Source: Streptosporangium becharense
GTDB lineage: Bacteria > Actinomycetota > Actinomycetes > Streptosporangiales > Streptosporangiaceae
Direction: 5' to 3'
NCBI RefSeq assembly: GCF_014204985.1
Contig: NZ_JACHMP010000001.1
Location: 6,076,001-6,140,000, forward strand
DNA length: 64,000 bases
Shown here: positions 7,729-16,624 of the stretch, one piece after another
Layout of the letters: the number at the start of each line of letters is the position of its first letter
Position numbering within the stretch: position 1 is the first letter of the stretch
Position numbers and translations under genes: made by a program
Notes under the pieces: generated by a model
Databases searched by the model: none
Told to the model about the DNA's origin: nothing
Seen by the model: the letters and a program-made list of their open reading frames with translations, nothing else

Positions 7729-9038
7729 TGGACATCACCGTGCTGATGAACGCGGGCCCCTGGCTGCCGGTACCGCCGCACGGGTACGGCGGCATCGAGG
7801 CGGTCGTGGCCACGCTCGTGCCCGAGCTGAGGGCGTGCGGGGTCCGCGTCGTCCTGGCCACGGTGGGCACGAGCACCCTGCGGGCCGACGGCCGGGTGCA
7901 CGTGTTCGACGAGGAGCAGTTCGCGCATCTGCAGCGCCCGTACAACCAGGTCATGGGGGTGGCGCACGCGCACCTGCACCGGGTGGTCACCGAGCTGCAC
8001 CGCCGGGAGGACATCGACCTGGTGCACGACCACGTGGAGGCGGTCGGCCTCGGAGTGCTGGGGGCCATGGGGCCGTCCGGCCCGCCGGTGCTGCACACCC
8101 TCCACTGGGACCTGCGCAAACATCCCGAGTTGTACGGCGGTTTCGACGGCGGCGGCAGGGTCTGGGTCAACGGCGTGTCCCGGTCGCAGCTCGCGCGGGC
8201 GCCGCACAACCTGCGCAGGCACAGCCTCGGGTGGGCGTACCTGGCGACCCCGCTGGCCGGTCCCCCCGCCGTCCCGCGCACCGGCTCTCCGGACGGCCTC
8301 CCCGGCGGTTCCCGGGCGGACGATCTCCTCGGTGGTTCTCCGGTGGGCGATCCCACCGGCGATCTCCCCCTCGGTTCCCCCGGTGGTTCCCCGGCGGGCA
8401 CGGACGGCGCGGTACGGACCGGCGCCGCGCGGGACCACGACGGCCCGGTGGTGATGCTGGGACGGATCAGCCCACTCAAGGGCCAGCACCTGGGAGCGCG
8501 ACTCTGCCGGGAGCTGGGGCTGCCGCTCGTGCTGGCCGGTCCGGTCGGTGGGTTGCGCGGGCCGGGGGAGCTCGCCGAAGCGCTCGCCGATCCGGACCAT
8601 CCCGCACACACCGGCCCTGACGTGGCGTACCACCGCGAGCTGCTGGCACCGTACGTCGACGGCGAGTTCGTCCGCTGGGTCGGTGCGGTGGACGGTGCGG
8701 AACGCGACCGGTTGCTCCGTGGGGCACGGGCCGCCCTGTTCCCGGTGCAGTGGGACGAGCCCGGCGGCACCGCCGTCGTCGAGGCACTGGCCTGCGGGAC
8801 GCCCGTGGTCGGCCTGCGACGTGGCTGCCTGCCGGAGCTGGTCGAGCACGGGCGCACGGGCCTGCTCGCCGACACTGAGGAGGAACTGCGCGGTTGCCTT
8901 AAACGTGTTGAGGAGATCGACCCGGACGAGTGCCGCCGGAGCGCCGCGCGGAGGTTCTCCCCGGCGGTGATGGCCGAGAGGTACCTGGAGTTCTACCGTC
9001 GGGCACTGGACCTCACCGCGCGGGCCCGGCGCAAGTGA
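7728..9038 (+). CDS. GT4 family glycosyltransferase coupled to gpgS
   Basis: This 436-residue GT-B enzyme has the N-terminal glycine-rich PPHGYGGIE motif of retaining GT4 transferases and the C-terminal VVMLGRISPLKGQH and QWDEPGGTAVVEALACGTPVV nucleotide-sugar-binding region. A Pro/Gly/Ser/Asp-rich insertion (about residues 180-235) between the two lobes looks like an expanded linker and is encoded by repetitive DNA. It starts on the last base of the gpgS stop codon. The coupling suggests it acts on the GpgS product, for example by adding a second hexose to glucosyl-phosphoglycerate or glucosylglycerate. That is inference from context. Confidence 0.85.
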   Translation: MDITVLMNAGPWLPVPPHGYGGIEAVVATLVPELRACGVRVVLATVGTSTLRADGRVHVFDEEQFAHLQRPYNQVMGVAHAHLHRVVTELHRREDIDLVHDHVEAVGLGVLGAMGPSGPPVLHTLHWDLRKHPELYGGFDGGGRVWVNGVSRSQLARAPHNLRRHSLGWAYLATPLAGPPAVPRTGSPDGLPGGSRADDLLGGSPVGDPTGDLPLGSPGGSPAGTDGAVRTGAARDHDGPVVMLGRISPLKGQHLGARLCRELGLPLVLAGPVGGLRGPGELAEALADPDHPAHTGPDVAYHRELLAPYVDGEFVRWVGAVDGAERDRLLRGARAALFPVQWDEPGGTAVVEALACGTPVVGLRRGCLPELVEHGRTGLLADTEEELRGCLKRVEEIDPDECRRSAARRFSPAVMAERYLEFYRRALDLTARARRK

Positions 9039-9064
9039 CGGAGCACGGGCCCGGCGCGAGTGAC
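9021..9064. repeat. Duplication of the GT4 gene's last codons including its stop
   Basis: CGGGCCCGGCGCAAGTGAC (9021-9039) spans the TGA stop at 9036-9038, and recurs as CGGGCCCGGCGCGAGTGAC at 9046-9064 with one mismatch, 25 bases downstream. Confidence 0.8.
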
Positions 9065-9092
9065 AAAGCGCGACCCGACACGGGTGGCGGGT

Positions 9093-9148
9093 CCAGGACG
9101 CCGGGTCCATGACGCCGGGCCCATGACGCCGGGCCCATGACGCCGGGC
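9093..9148. repeat. 14-bp tandem repeat, four units
   Basis: Units of CCATGACGCCGGGC at 9107, 9121 and 9135 are identical; the one at 9093 is a two-mismatch variant. The array sits between convergent genes and carries no open frame of interest. Confidence 0.85.
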
Positions 9149-9168
9149 CCGCGGTGCAGGGCGGAAGG

Positions 9169-10347
9169 TCAGGTGCCGTCCCGCCATGACAGGACGAGTG
9201 TGGTGTGCCGCTTGCGGATGACGAGCAGCCCGTCATCGGGGACGGCCCCGAGATGGGCGTCGATGCGGAGCCCCGCGGTCATGGGACGGTCCGCCATGTC
9301 CCATGCCTGGACGTGGTCGACCATCTCACCCGCGAGCCGTACCCTGTCCGGCCCGTGACCCCGGGCGATCAGAGTGCCGTCCGGGGACGGCTCCAGCAGG
9401 CACAGGCTGTCGCCTTCGGCGATGCCGACGGCCATCCGGAAGCCCGTCCGGTCGAGCGGGGGAGAGGCCAGCCACCCGGGCCGCGTCTCCCACACCGTGC
9501 ACCAGCGGGGTTCGCGCACCGCCAGCCACAGGCCGAGCCCGTCGCTGAGCTGCGCGTGGCTGACACCCACCTCGGTGGACAGCTCGACCGCGGGCCCGTC
9601 GAGCGCCCGCAGCAGGTCGCCGACCTCGCCCGCCTCCGGCAGGGAGATCGTCAGGTCGGAGTCGCGGTCGAGCATCCGGGTCACCTCCGGACCGGCGAAG
9701 GGGCCGCGCATCCGCATGAACCCGCAGGGCAGCACCGAGCGGCTCGTCCAGTGCCCGCCGGACCGCTCCATCGCCACCGAGCGCTGCACCCCGCGCAGGT
9801 CCAGCGGCGCGACGATCCGGCCGCCGGGGGCGAGCTGCTCCAGCCAGGCCGGGGCCAGGTCCCACACGCCGACGGTGGCGATGATCCGGTCGTAGGGTGC
9901 CGCGGCGGGGAACCCCGCCGCGCCGTCGCCGCACACCACGGTCACCTCGGGATGTCCCGCGGCCACCAGGTGCTCCCGAGCCCGTTCCACCAGGTCGGGG
10001 TCGATGTCGATGCTCACGACCCGGCCGCGCGGTCCCACCAGGTGGGCCAGCAGCCCGGCGTTGTAGCCCGTGCCCGCCCCGATCTCCAGCACCCGGTGCC
10101 CGGGTGCCACATCGAGCTGGTCCAGCATCAGGGCCATGATCGCCGGCTGCGAGGAGGAACTGATCGGCAGGCCGTCCGCATCGCGTTTGGTGACGATCGC
10201 GTCGTCCCGGTAGACGCTTTCCGCGGGTAGTCCCGGCAGGAACACATGGCGTGGGACCGCCCGCAGTGCGCCGGTCACGGCCTCGCTGACCCCGCGGGTG
10301 CGAACCCTCGCCACCAGCTCTTCCCGTAAAGCGTGCCACTCGGCCAT
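9169..10347 (-). CDS. Protein-L-isoaspartate O-methyltransferase-like SAM methyltransferase
   Basis: This 392-residue protein has a PCMT-type domain in residues 1-210. VPRHVFLP, SSSSQPAIMALML and the SAM-binding VLEIGAGTGYNAGLLA are all characteristic, followed by VVSIDIDPDLVERA. Canonical PCMT enzymes repair isoaspartyl residues in aged proteins. The extra 180-residue C-terminal domain (from about residue 215) is found in actinobacterial homologues, including enzymes of FxLD-type lanthipeptide loci. No lanthipeptide precursor or cyclase was seen on either side, so a free-standing protein-repair or self-standing modifying role is more likely. Start ATG 10347 gives MAEWHALREELVARV, as expected. 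Confidence 0.85.
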   Translation of the reverse strand: MAEWHALREELVARVRTRGVSEAVTGALRAVPRHVFLPGLPAESVYRDDAIVTKRDADGLPISSSSQPAIMALMLDQLDVAPGHRVLEIGAGTGYNAGLLAHLVGPRGRVVSIDIDPDLVERAREHLVAAGHPEVTVVCGDGAAGFPAAAPYDRIIATVGVWDLAPAWLEQLAPGGRIVAPLDLRGVQRSVAMERSGGHWTSRSVLPCGFMRMRGPFAGPEVTRMLDRDSDLTISLPEAGEVGDLLRALDGPAVELSTEVGVSHAQLSDGLGLWLAVREPRWCTVWETRPGWLASPPLDRTGFRMAVGIAEGDSLCLLEPSPDGTLIARGHGPDRVRLAGEMVDHVQAWDMADRPMTAGLRIDAHLGAVPDDGLLVIRKRHTTLVLSWRDGT

Positions 10348-10688
10348 CCCGACCTCCGTACCGGATGTCTACCTGCTGCCCAGAGCTGTATGCCCTCGTC
10401 ACTGTGGAGCGCCCATGGAGTAGATCGGTGCGGGAGACGGTTTCGGTACGCCGCCGGCCGACGGAAGGACGCACCGGGCAGGGGAGGGCGGCGACGGCTG
10501 GGGGAGGACGGCGACGGCCGGGGAAGGACGCCGCCGGGCGACGGAGGCCGTGCCCAGGCGGCGGAGGGCGGCGACGGCCGCCCTCCGCCCCGGCCCCGGG
10601 AGCGTGGACCGTGTCCGGCGTTCGGGGGACGAGCCGGACAGGGACGAATCTAGGGGCGGTGCGGCGGAATGTATGTGGAGAAATACCT
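10348..10688. other. 341-bp gap without a gene, GC-rich degenerate repeats
   Basis: The stretch holds the upstream region of the methyltransferase gene and, from about 10465 to 10590, degenerate GGACGGCGACGGC-type repeats. No open frame here has protein-like composition, and no RNA gene was recognised. Confidence 0.6.
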
Positions 10689-11687
10689 TCAGCGGCGGCC
10701 GAGCTCGTCCAGAATCGCGGCCTCCTTCTCCGGGGCGATGCCGTGCCCGCGGAACACACGCTCCCCGGCGGGGACGTCACGCAGCCACGCCCAGGTGTCG
10801 CGGACGGTCTCGGCGACCGGCCGGCACGTCAGCCCGGCCGCGTGCGCCTTCGCCGACGACGGCAGCCACACCGCGGCGAAGTCGGGGACGTCCGGGGCCC
10901 ACAGCGGGAACTCGGTCCACGGCTCCACCTTCCGCTCCAGCAGGAAGGCGTCGTCGGCCCAGACGAACTCGGCGTCCGAGCCCGACGCCGCACGGCACTC
11001 GTCCAGCCAGCCACCGTAGGTGATGTTGCCCCGCACTCCGCTCGCCAGGAAGCGGTCGTTCACCCCGGCCTCGGTCCGGGTGAGGATGAACGCGGCGAGG
11101 TCGCGCACGTCGATGACCTGCATCGCCCGGTCCGGGTCTCCCGGGGCGAGCACCCGCCCGCCCCGGGAGATCCGGTCGAGCCACCAGGGCAGCCGGCCGA
11201 CGTCCTCGTGCGGGCCGAGGATCAGGCCCGGCGCGACGATGAGGGCGTTGCCGTCGAAGCCCTCCTCCACCGCCCGTTCGCAGCCCGCCTTGAGCGTGCC
11301 GTAGTCGCCGTCCTCCCGGCCCGCGTCCGGCGCGCATTCGTACCGGGGCGAGCTCTCGTCGCACTCCCGCGTGGGGAAGTCGGAGATCGCCGAGATGCTG
11401 GAGACGAACGCGTAGGTGCCGGCCCGGCCGTTGAGCCTGCGCACCGACTCGCCGACGATCCGCGGGACCCGCCCGTGGACGTCGACGACCGCGTCCCACT
11501 CCCGGCCCTCCACCAGCCGGTCGAGGTCTGCGGGCACCTCTCGGTCACCCCTGACGGCCTCGACGCCCGGCAGGTCCACCCCGCTGACGCCCCGGTTGAA
11601 CGTGGTCACCCGGTGCCCGCGCCGCAGCGCCTCCTCGGTGATGGCCCGGCCCAGGAAGACCGAGCCGCCTATGATCAGGATTCTCAT
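10689..11687 (-). CDS. NAD-dependent epimerase/dehydratase (extended SDR)
   Basis: The 332-residue protein starts MRILIIGGSVFLGRAI, an extended short-chain dehydrogenase GGxxFLG nucleotide-binding loop. YAFVSSISA and the catalytic-type YGTLKAGCE (Tyr-x3-Lys) follow near residues 95 and 130. LIVAPGLILGPHE and RAMQVIDVRDLA are typical of the substrate-binding half. These enzymes modify nucleotide sugars or related carbonyl substrates; the substrate is not clear here. It lies downstream of the SulP-carbonic anhydrase gene on the same strand with a 68-bp gap, so it could be on a separate short transcript. Confidence 0.88.
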   Translation of the reverse strand: MRILIIGGSVFLGRAITEEALRRGHRVTTFNRGVSGVDLPGVEAVRGDREVPADLDRLVEGREWDAVVDVHGRVPRIVGESVRRLNGRAGTYAFVSSISAISDFPTRECDESSPRYECAPDAGREDGDYGTLKAGCERAVEEGFDGNALIVAPGLILGPHEDVGRLPWWLDRISRGGRVLAPGDPDRAMQVIDVRDLAAFILTRTEAGVNDRFLASGVRGNITYGGWLDECRAASGSDAEFVWADDAFLLERKVEPWTEFPLWAPDVPDFAAVWLPSSAKAHAAGLTCRPVAETVRDTWAWLRDVPAGERVFRGHGIAPEKEAAILDELGRR

Positions 11688-11755
11688 AGCGCCTCATTCT
11701 TCGGCGCGGTAGGAGAAACGACCATGGGCTTTCACCCTTGGCGCAAGGCGTCTGC

Positions 11756-13996
11756 TCAGAGCGGATCGGCGACGACCGACGGCTGCTCCAGCACGTGCAC
11801 CCGGGCGGCGCCGATGTCGAAGTAGAGGGCCACCAGCTCCAGCCGCCCCTCCCGGCAGAGCCGGTCGACCTGCGGGTAGGTCCGCAGGTTCTCCAACTGC
11901 TGGACCACGTTGACCCGGCAGAGCCGGTCCAGTGGGCCGCCGTCGGTGCCGTCGCTGTCGCCGGTGATGAACCGCGCCAGGCTGTGGTTGCCGTGCCGCA
12001 GCCAGCGGCCGAGTCCGGGCAGGCCCGCCGTCCGCTCACCCCCGCTGAGCAGCGCCGCCATGGCCCCGCACCCCGAATGCCCGCAGACCGTGATGGTCCG
12101 TACGTTGAGCACGTCGGTCGCGTACTCGATGGCGGCGGACACCGAGTCGTCCGCCGGGACCGAACCCTGCCGGGGCACCAGGTTGCCGATGTTGCGGACG
12201 GTGAACAAGTCACCCGGACCGCTGGCAGTGATCATGCTGGGTACGACGCGCGAGTCGGCGCAGGTGATGAACAGGTGCGAGGGTTCCTGCTTGCGGGCCA
12301 TTCCGTGCAGCAACGGGCGGACCAGCGGCGCGGTGCGCCGGTGGAACTCCTGGGCGCCGGCCAGCAGGGCCGGCACGCTGTCGTGCGGCGTCGGCTGCGC
12401 CGGGACCATCGCACGCGGGTCGCCGCTCCGGCCGCGCCGTCGGTGCGACCAGGGGAGCCAGGATCGGCCCGCCGGCCGGGGCGGGGTCTTGGCCGGGAAC
12501 ATCCGGGCGCCGCTGGCGGCCATGGTGTACCACTCGTCGTGGATCTCGTCGATGTCAACGGTGCCGCCGCCGCGCTCGTGGCCGCACCGCCAGTCATGGA
12601 TGGCCTCGAAGGCCGCGTTGTCCATGAAGTCGATGTTCAGGTCGAGGTCGACCGCGGCCCCCGGTGGGATGGCGCGCAGCTCCGCGGTGAGCTTCGGCAC
12701 CCCCAGGAAGGTCAGCGAACCGCCGATCATCACGTGCAGGCGCCCGTCGGGCTCGGGCTCGACCCGCACGGTCACCCCGGTGAGGCGGCGCAGCGCCAGC
12801 AGCGCGGCCAGGCCGAGGCCGACCAGCACCCCCTCGGCCAGGCCGAGCAGGACCACCCCCGCCATGGTGACCACGTAGACCGGGACCTCGCTGTGACCGC
12901 GCAGGTTGCGCAGGTGCCCCAGATTGACCATCTGGACGCCGATGAAGACGAGCAGCGCGGCGAGGGCCTCCATCGGGATCAGGGTGATCGTCCAGCCCAG
13001 GCAGACCGCGAACAGCAGGATCCACCCTCCGTGCATGACGGTCGACCACCGGCTGCGGGCACCCGCGGCGACGTTGGTGCTGCTGCGGACGATCACACCC
13101 GCCACGGGCAGACCGCCCAGCAGGCCGCTGACCAGGTTGGCCGCTCCCTGGCCGGTGAGTTCCCGGTCCAGGTCCGCGCGCCTGCCGTCGTGCAGCCGGT
13201 CGACGGCCACCGCGCACAGCAGCGACTCCACCCCGGCGAGCAGTGCCACGATCAGGACCGCACCGATGATCCCGTGCCAGTCGCCCTGCGGCCAGACCGG
13301 GCGGGTCCACTCGCCGAGGCTGTCGGACAGGTCGACCCGGGTCACTTTCCAGCCCAGTGCCCCGGCGACCACCGAGGCCGCGAACAGGGCGGCCAGCGGC
13401 GCCGGGATGACGCGCAGCCGCTGCGGCAGGCGGGTCCAGCCGACCAGGACCGCGATGGTGAGCAGCCCGACGAAGACCGCGTGGGTGTGGTTGTGGATGA
13501 TCTGGTGCGGCAGCTCCAGCACGTTCTCGATCGCCGAAGGCTGCGGGCTGCCGCCGAGCACCACGTGCAGCTGGGCGAGGGCGATGGTCACGCCAACCCC
13601 GGCGAGCATGCCGTGGACCACGGCGGGGGAGACCGCCAGCGCGGAGCGGGCGACCCGGCACAGGCCCAGCAGCAACTGCAAGCCGCCCGCCAGCAAAGTG
13701 ATCATGCAGGTGGCCTGCCAGCCGTATCGCATGACGATATCGGCCACCACCAGTGAGAGCCCGGCGGCGGGCCCGCTGACCTGGACGACCGAGCCGCCCA
13801 GCAGGCCCGCCACGACACCGCCCACCACGCCGGCGATGAGGCCGGCCGCCAGCGGTGCTCCCGAGGCGACGGCGATCCCCAGCGAGAGGGGCACCGCCAC
13901 CAGGAAGACCACCAGGGAGGCGGGCAGATCGTAACGCAGCACGGAGGTGATACCACTTTTGGTGAGCGCCGTGTCGCTCTTCGTGTCCGTCCCCAT
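11756..13996 (-). CDS. SulP anion transporter fused to beta-carbonic anhydrase
   Basis: The 746-residue protein has an N-terminal SulP domain of about 10-12 hydrophobic segments (residues 20-405), including LPASLVVFLVAVPLSLGIA. A STAS-like domain follows (about 410-490, LNIDFMDNAAFEAI). The C-terminal beta-carbonic anhydrase (from about 535) has the zinc ligands in FITCADSRVV and VCGHSGCGAM. Fusions of this kind are thought to couple bicarbonate uptake to CO2/HCO3- interconversion at the membrane. All catalytic zinc residues are present, so the anhydrase should be active. ATG 13996 was chosen because a TAAGGT box lies exactly seven bases upstream. Confidence 0.93.
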   Translation of the reverse strand: MGTDTKSDTALTKSGITSVLRYDLPASLVVFLVAVPLSLGIAVASGAPLAAGLIAGVVGGVVAGLLGGSVVQVSGPAAGLSLVVADIVMRYGWQATCMITLLAGGLQLLLGLCRVARSALAVSPAVVHGMLAGVGVTIALAQLHVVLGGSPQPSAIENVLELPHQIIHNHTHAVFVGLLTIAVLVGWTRLPQRLRVIPAPLAALFAASVVAGALGWKVTRVDLSDSLGEWTRPVWPQGDWHGIIGAVLIVALLAGVESLLCAVAVDRLHDGRRADLDRELTGQGAANLVSGLLGGLPVAGVIVRSSTNVAAGARSRWSTVMHGGWILLFAVCLGWTITLIPMEALAALLVFIGVQMVNLGHLRNLRGHSEVPVYVVTMAGVVLLGLAEGVLVGLGLAALLALRRLTGVTVRVEPEPDGRLHVMIGGSLTFLGVPKLTAELRAIPPGAAVDLDLNIDFMDNAAFEAIHDWRCGHERGGGTVDIDEIHDEWYTMAASGARMFPAKTPPRPAGRSWLPWSHRRRGRSGDPRAMVPAQPTPHDSVPALLAGAQEFHRRTAPLVRPLLHGMARKQEPSHLFITCADSRVVPSMITASGPGDLFTVRNIGNLVPRQGSVPADDSVSAAIEYATDVLNVRTITVCGHSGCGAMAALLSGGERTAGLPGLGRWLRHGNHSLARFITGDSDGTDGGPLDRLCRVNVVQQLENLRTYPQVDRLCREGRLELVALYFDIGAARVHVLEQPSVVADPL

Positions 13997-14009
13997 GGGG
14001 GAGACCTTA
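13997..14009 (-). promoter_or_regulatory. Leaderless -10 box of the SulP-anhydrase gene
   Basis: On the minus strand TAAGGT (plus 14004-14009) is followed by seven bases and then the ATG, the spacing expected for transcription starting at the start codon. No Shine-Dalgarno sequence is present. Confidence 0.5.
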
Positions 14010-14068
14010 CGGTGTCGCCCCGCGCCGTCCGGGCGATTACCAGAGGCTTTTACGGAGGACGGAGGAAA

Positions 14069-15784
14069 TCAGCGGTAATAGTCAGGGCGGTCCGGCTCCT
14101 CGGCGCGGCGCCGGCCACGTGATCCGGGCCGGCGTCCCTCACCGGCCGCCGCGCTCTTCTCCGGAGCCCCCGTGCCGTACTGCTCGGCGTAGCCCGGCCA
14201 GTTCGCGCCGTCGCCACCGTGCGGCGCACCCGGCTCCGGCCACGCGACCGGGCTGGACGGGCTGGCCGGCCGGGGCTCGTAGCCGTAACCGCCGCCTGGG
14301 CCCGCCTTGGGGGACGGGGCGCCGGGACGGTCCTGGGCGGGTGAGACGGCGCGGGAAGGCACCGTCGGAGTGGAGGTCGCCGGGCTCGGCCCGGTGATCA
14401 CGTCGTCATCGATGGTGGCCCAGCCCGAGCTGACCTCGTACGAGGCCGCGGGCGGCGCACCGTAGACCGGCGGCTGGCCCGCCGGGGCCGGGTCGTCGAG
14501 GATGTCGGCGGTGTTCATCGCCGCCCAGCCGCCGGACGCCGGGCTCGTGGCCCGTGCCCAGGGGTTGTCGGCCAGGTCCTTCGGCGGCCCGTCCTGGGGG
14601 CCTCGGGAGGACGCGAGCGGGTCGGTCCGCGGGGTGGCGGCGGGGAACCCGCCGCTGGTCGTGGGACCCATCGGCGCCATGGGGGGCGGCGTCCCGGTGT
14701 CGGCGGCCGACACCGGGGAACCGCCGGCCACGCCGCGTCCGCCCGCCGGGGCGGTGGGAGTGGGGGGGACGGGGGGAGAGGGAGGGACCATCGGCCCGGT
14801 GCCGCCGCGGCCGCCGGCGGCACCGGCCGGGCGGGCCGGAGGAGCGCTGCGACGAGAGGGACGCGGACTGCCGAGCGGGTCGTTCAGCGGGTCGGGGCGG
14901 GAGGGGGCGCCTCCCTGGGAGGCGGCCCGGCTGGCGCGGCGGGAACTGCCCCGCGGCGGACGGGAGTCACCGTAGGCGGGGGCGCCGGGGGCAGAGGCGC
15001 CTGGAGCGGGAGCACCCGGGACGGGAGCACCCGGGACGGGAGCGCCGGGGACGGGAGCACCGGAGGGGCCTGCGGCGGGCGGGCCGGAGACGCCCGCCGG
15101 GCCGGGAACGCCGACGGGACCGGAGACGCCGGGGGCGGGGAAGGTGCCGGGGGTGGGGGCCGCGAAGGTCATGGTCTTCTGCTCGGCCAGCGAGGCGGCG
15201 GTGGGAGCCGGGTTCGGCTGCACCGGGGCCACCAGGTCCGCCAGACCCGACGGCAGCGAGGCCGAGGCGACGGCGGGCTCCTGTGCCGGCGGCCTGGGGG
15301 CCGGAGGCCTGGGTGCGGCGGGCTGTTGCCTGCCCGGCAGCGGCACCTGCATGGTCACCGCGTCGGCACCCGCCCGGAAGTCGCCCTGTCCGGCGGGGTG
15401 GTCCGCGTCGGACCGGCCTGCCAGAGGCCCTCCGAAACCCTCCTCGTCGGCCTGGAGCCGCGTCCAGTAGTCGTCGTCGTAGTCGTCCACCTGGCCGAAC
15501 TCGTTCATGCCGCGCTTGCCCCGCGCGCCCGGCGTGCGCGGAGCGCGCGGCTTGGGCTCCTCGTCGAACGGGGTCAGGTCGGGGCTGTAGTGGCCGATCT
15601 TCGGCTCTCTGGTCGCGAAGTCGTCACTGGACATGGTCGGGGCCTGCGCCTCTTTCTCGGCCATCTCCCGCAGACGCTCCGCAGGAAGCGCGCTCTCCCT
15701 GCGGTTCATCGACCGCATTCCAAGTGCCACGACGACGAGCACGAGGAGCACGACGGCGACCAGGCCTACTACGACCGCAATCAT
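14069..15784 (-). CDS. Single-pass membrane protein with a long disordered Pro/Gly-rich tail
   Basis: The 571-residue protein starts MIAVVVGLVAVVLLVLVVVA, one transmembrane helix, followed by a short basic stretch (RSMNRRES) that would place the rest in the cytoplasm. Residues 30-110 are conserved-looking and acidic, with GHYSPDLTPFDEEPKPR and a DDYDDDYWTRLQADEEGF cluster. The remainder is Pro, Ala, Gly and Ser repeats such as PGAPVPGAPVPGA, which are low complexity, and a final TM-free basic tail. No enzyme motif is seen. Such proteins in actinomycetes are usually of unknown function. The upstream 184-bp gap holds its promoter. Confidence 0.75.
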   Translation of the reverse strand: MIAVVVGLVAVVLLVLVVVALGMRSMNRRESALPAERLREMAEKEAQAPTMSSDDFATREPKIGHYSPDLTPFDEEPKPRAPRTPGARGKRGMNEFGQVDDYDDDYWTRLQADEEGFGGPLAGRSDADHPAGQGDFRAGADAVTMQVPLPGRQQPAAPRPPAPRPPAQEPAVASASLPSGLADLVAPVQPNPAPTAASLAEQKTMTFAAPTPGTFPAPGVSGPVGVPGPAGVSGPPAAGPSGAPVPGAPVPGAPVPGAPAPGASAPGAPAYGDSRPPRGSSRRASRAASQGGAPSRPDPLNDPLGSPRPSRRSAPPARPAGAAGGRGGTGPMVPPSPPVPPTPTAPAGGRGVAGGSPVSAADTGTPPPMAPMGPTTSGGFPAATPRTDPLASSRGPQDGPPKDLADNPWARATSPASGGWAAMNTADILDDPAPAGQPPVYGAPPAASYEVSSGWATIDDDVITGPSPATSTPTVPSRAVSPAQDRPGAPSPKAGPGGGYGYEPRPASPSSPVAWPEPGAPHGGDGANWPGYAEQYGTGAPEKSAAAGEGRRPGSRGRRRAEEPDRPDYYR

Positions 15785-15967
15785 TGCACCACCCTCAAGG
15801 CCATGGCCTTACAGCGGCGCCGGTGAGGTCGCGCGGCCATCGACGCGACCTGCCCCCATGCATCACCTGCGCTCGGACATTGGATCTGATTGTGTCGGAC
15901 CACTATGAGCGTTGTCACACCCTAAGTGAAGAATCGGTAACCATTACTACCTCCGGTGTTTAACCAG

Positions 15968-16531
15968 TCACTCGATGTTCGCCGTGGTGAGCCGGCCCCA
16001 GGCGATCGTCTTGTCCGCGATGCTCCTCAGGGCCTGGCCGAGGGAGGCACCCTGGCTGAGGCTGACCTTGGCGTCGAGCGCGTAGACGGTGAAACGATAG
16101 TTCTCCTGGGCGTTGCACGGAGGGTTGTATCCCGCCCTGCCCGTCGTCGTGTTCCCTTCCATGGCACCCGCCGGGACGCTGCCCTCGGCCAGCTCGTTGG
16201 TGCGCGGGTCGATGTCGAACACCACCCAGTTCACCTCGCCGTCGTAGCGCGCGTTGCTGTCGACCACGATCGCGACGGACTTGGTGCCTTCCGGCACCCG
16301 TGACCAGCGCAGCGGAGGGTTGCCGGCCGAACCCTTGCAGGAGTAGTCGGACGGCAGGGGGCCACCGTCCCGCACCCTGGGGCTGGAGACGCTGATCGGC
16401 TCCAGCCGCGACCGCTCCGCGGCGGCCGCGCCACCCGCCATCCCACATCCGGAGGACATCACGACGAACGCCGCGGCTACCACCAGTGCGGTGGTCCGCG
16501 GGCGACGCGTAGATGTTCTTGGCTGCCCCAT
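15968..16531 (-). CDS. YbhB/YbcL (PEBP) family lipoprotein-like protein
   Basis: The 187-residue protein starts at ATG 16531 with a basic N-terminus (RTSTRRPRT), a hydrophobic segment and a Cys in VMSSGCGMAGG that may be lipidated, though the lipobox is not canonical. The mature part has the PEBP signatures SVSSPRVRDGGPLPSDYSCKG, GNPPLRWSRVPEGTKS, WVVFDIDP and YNPPC. PEBP folds bind small anionic ligands and act as kinase or protease modulators in eukaryotes; bacterial roles are mostly unknown. It diverges from the large SARP regulator. Being exported, it is probably attached to the outer face of the membrane. Confidence 0.88.
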   Translation of the reverse strand: MGQPRTSTRRPRTTALVVAAAFVVMSSGCGMAGGAAAAERSRLEPISVSSPRVRDGGPLPSDYSCKGSAGNPPLRWSRVPEGTKSVAIVVDSNARYDGEVNWVVFDIDPRTNELAEGSVPAGAMEGNTTTGRAGYNPPCNAQENYRFTVYALDAKVSLSQGASLGQALRSIADKTIAWGRLTTANIE

Positions 16532-16624
16532 GCCCGATGATGCTACGCGGATCTGGAAGATGCGCAGACCGGATCGCGAGGTTCCGCGATGGGGAAAAGC
16601 CCGGGAATCAGACAGAATCAAGGG

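Noticed and set aside
9039-10688. Lanthipeptide locus around the PCMT-like methyltransferase
   Set aside because: No short precursor with an FxLD-type leader and no cyclase or protease gene was found in the flanks.
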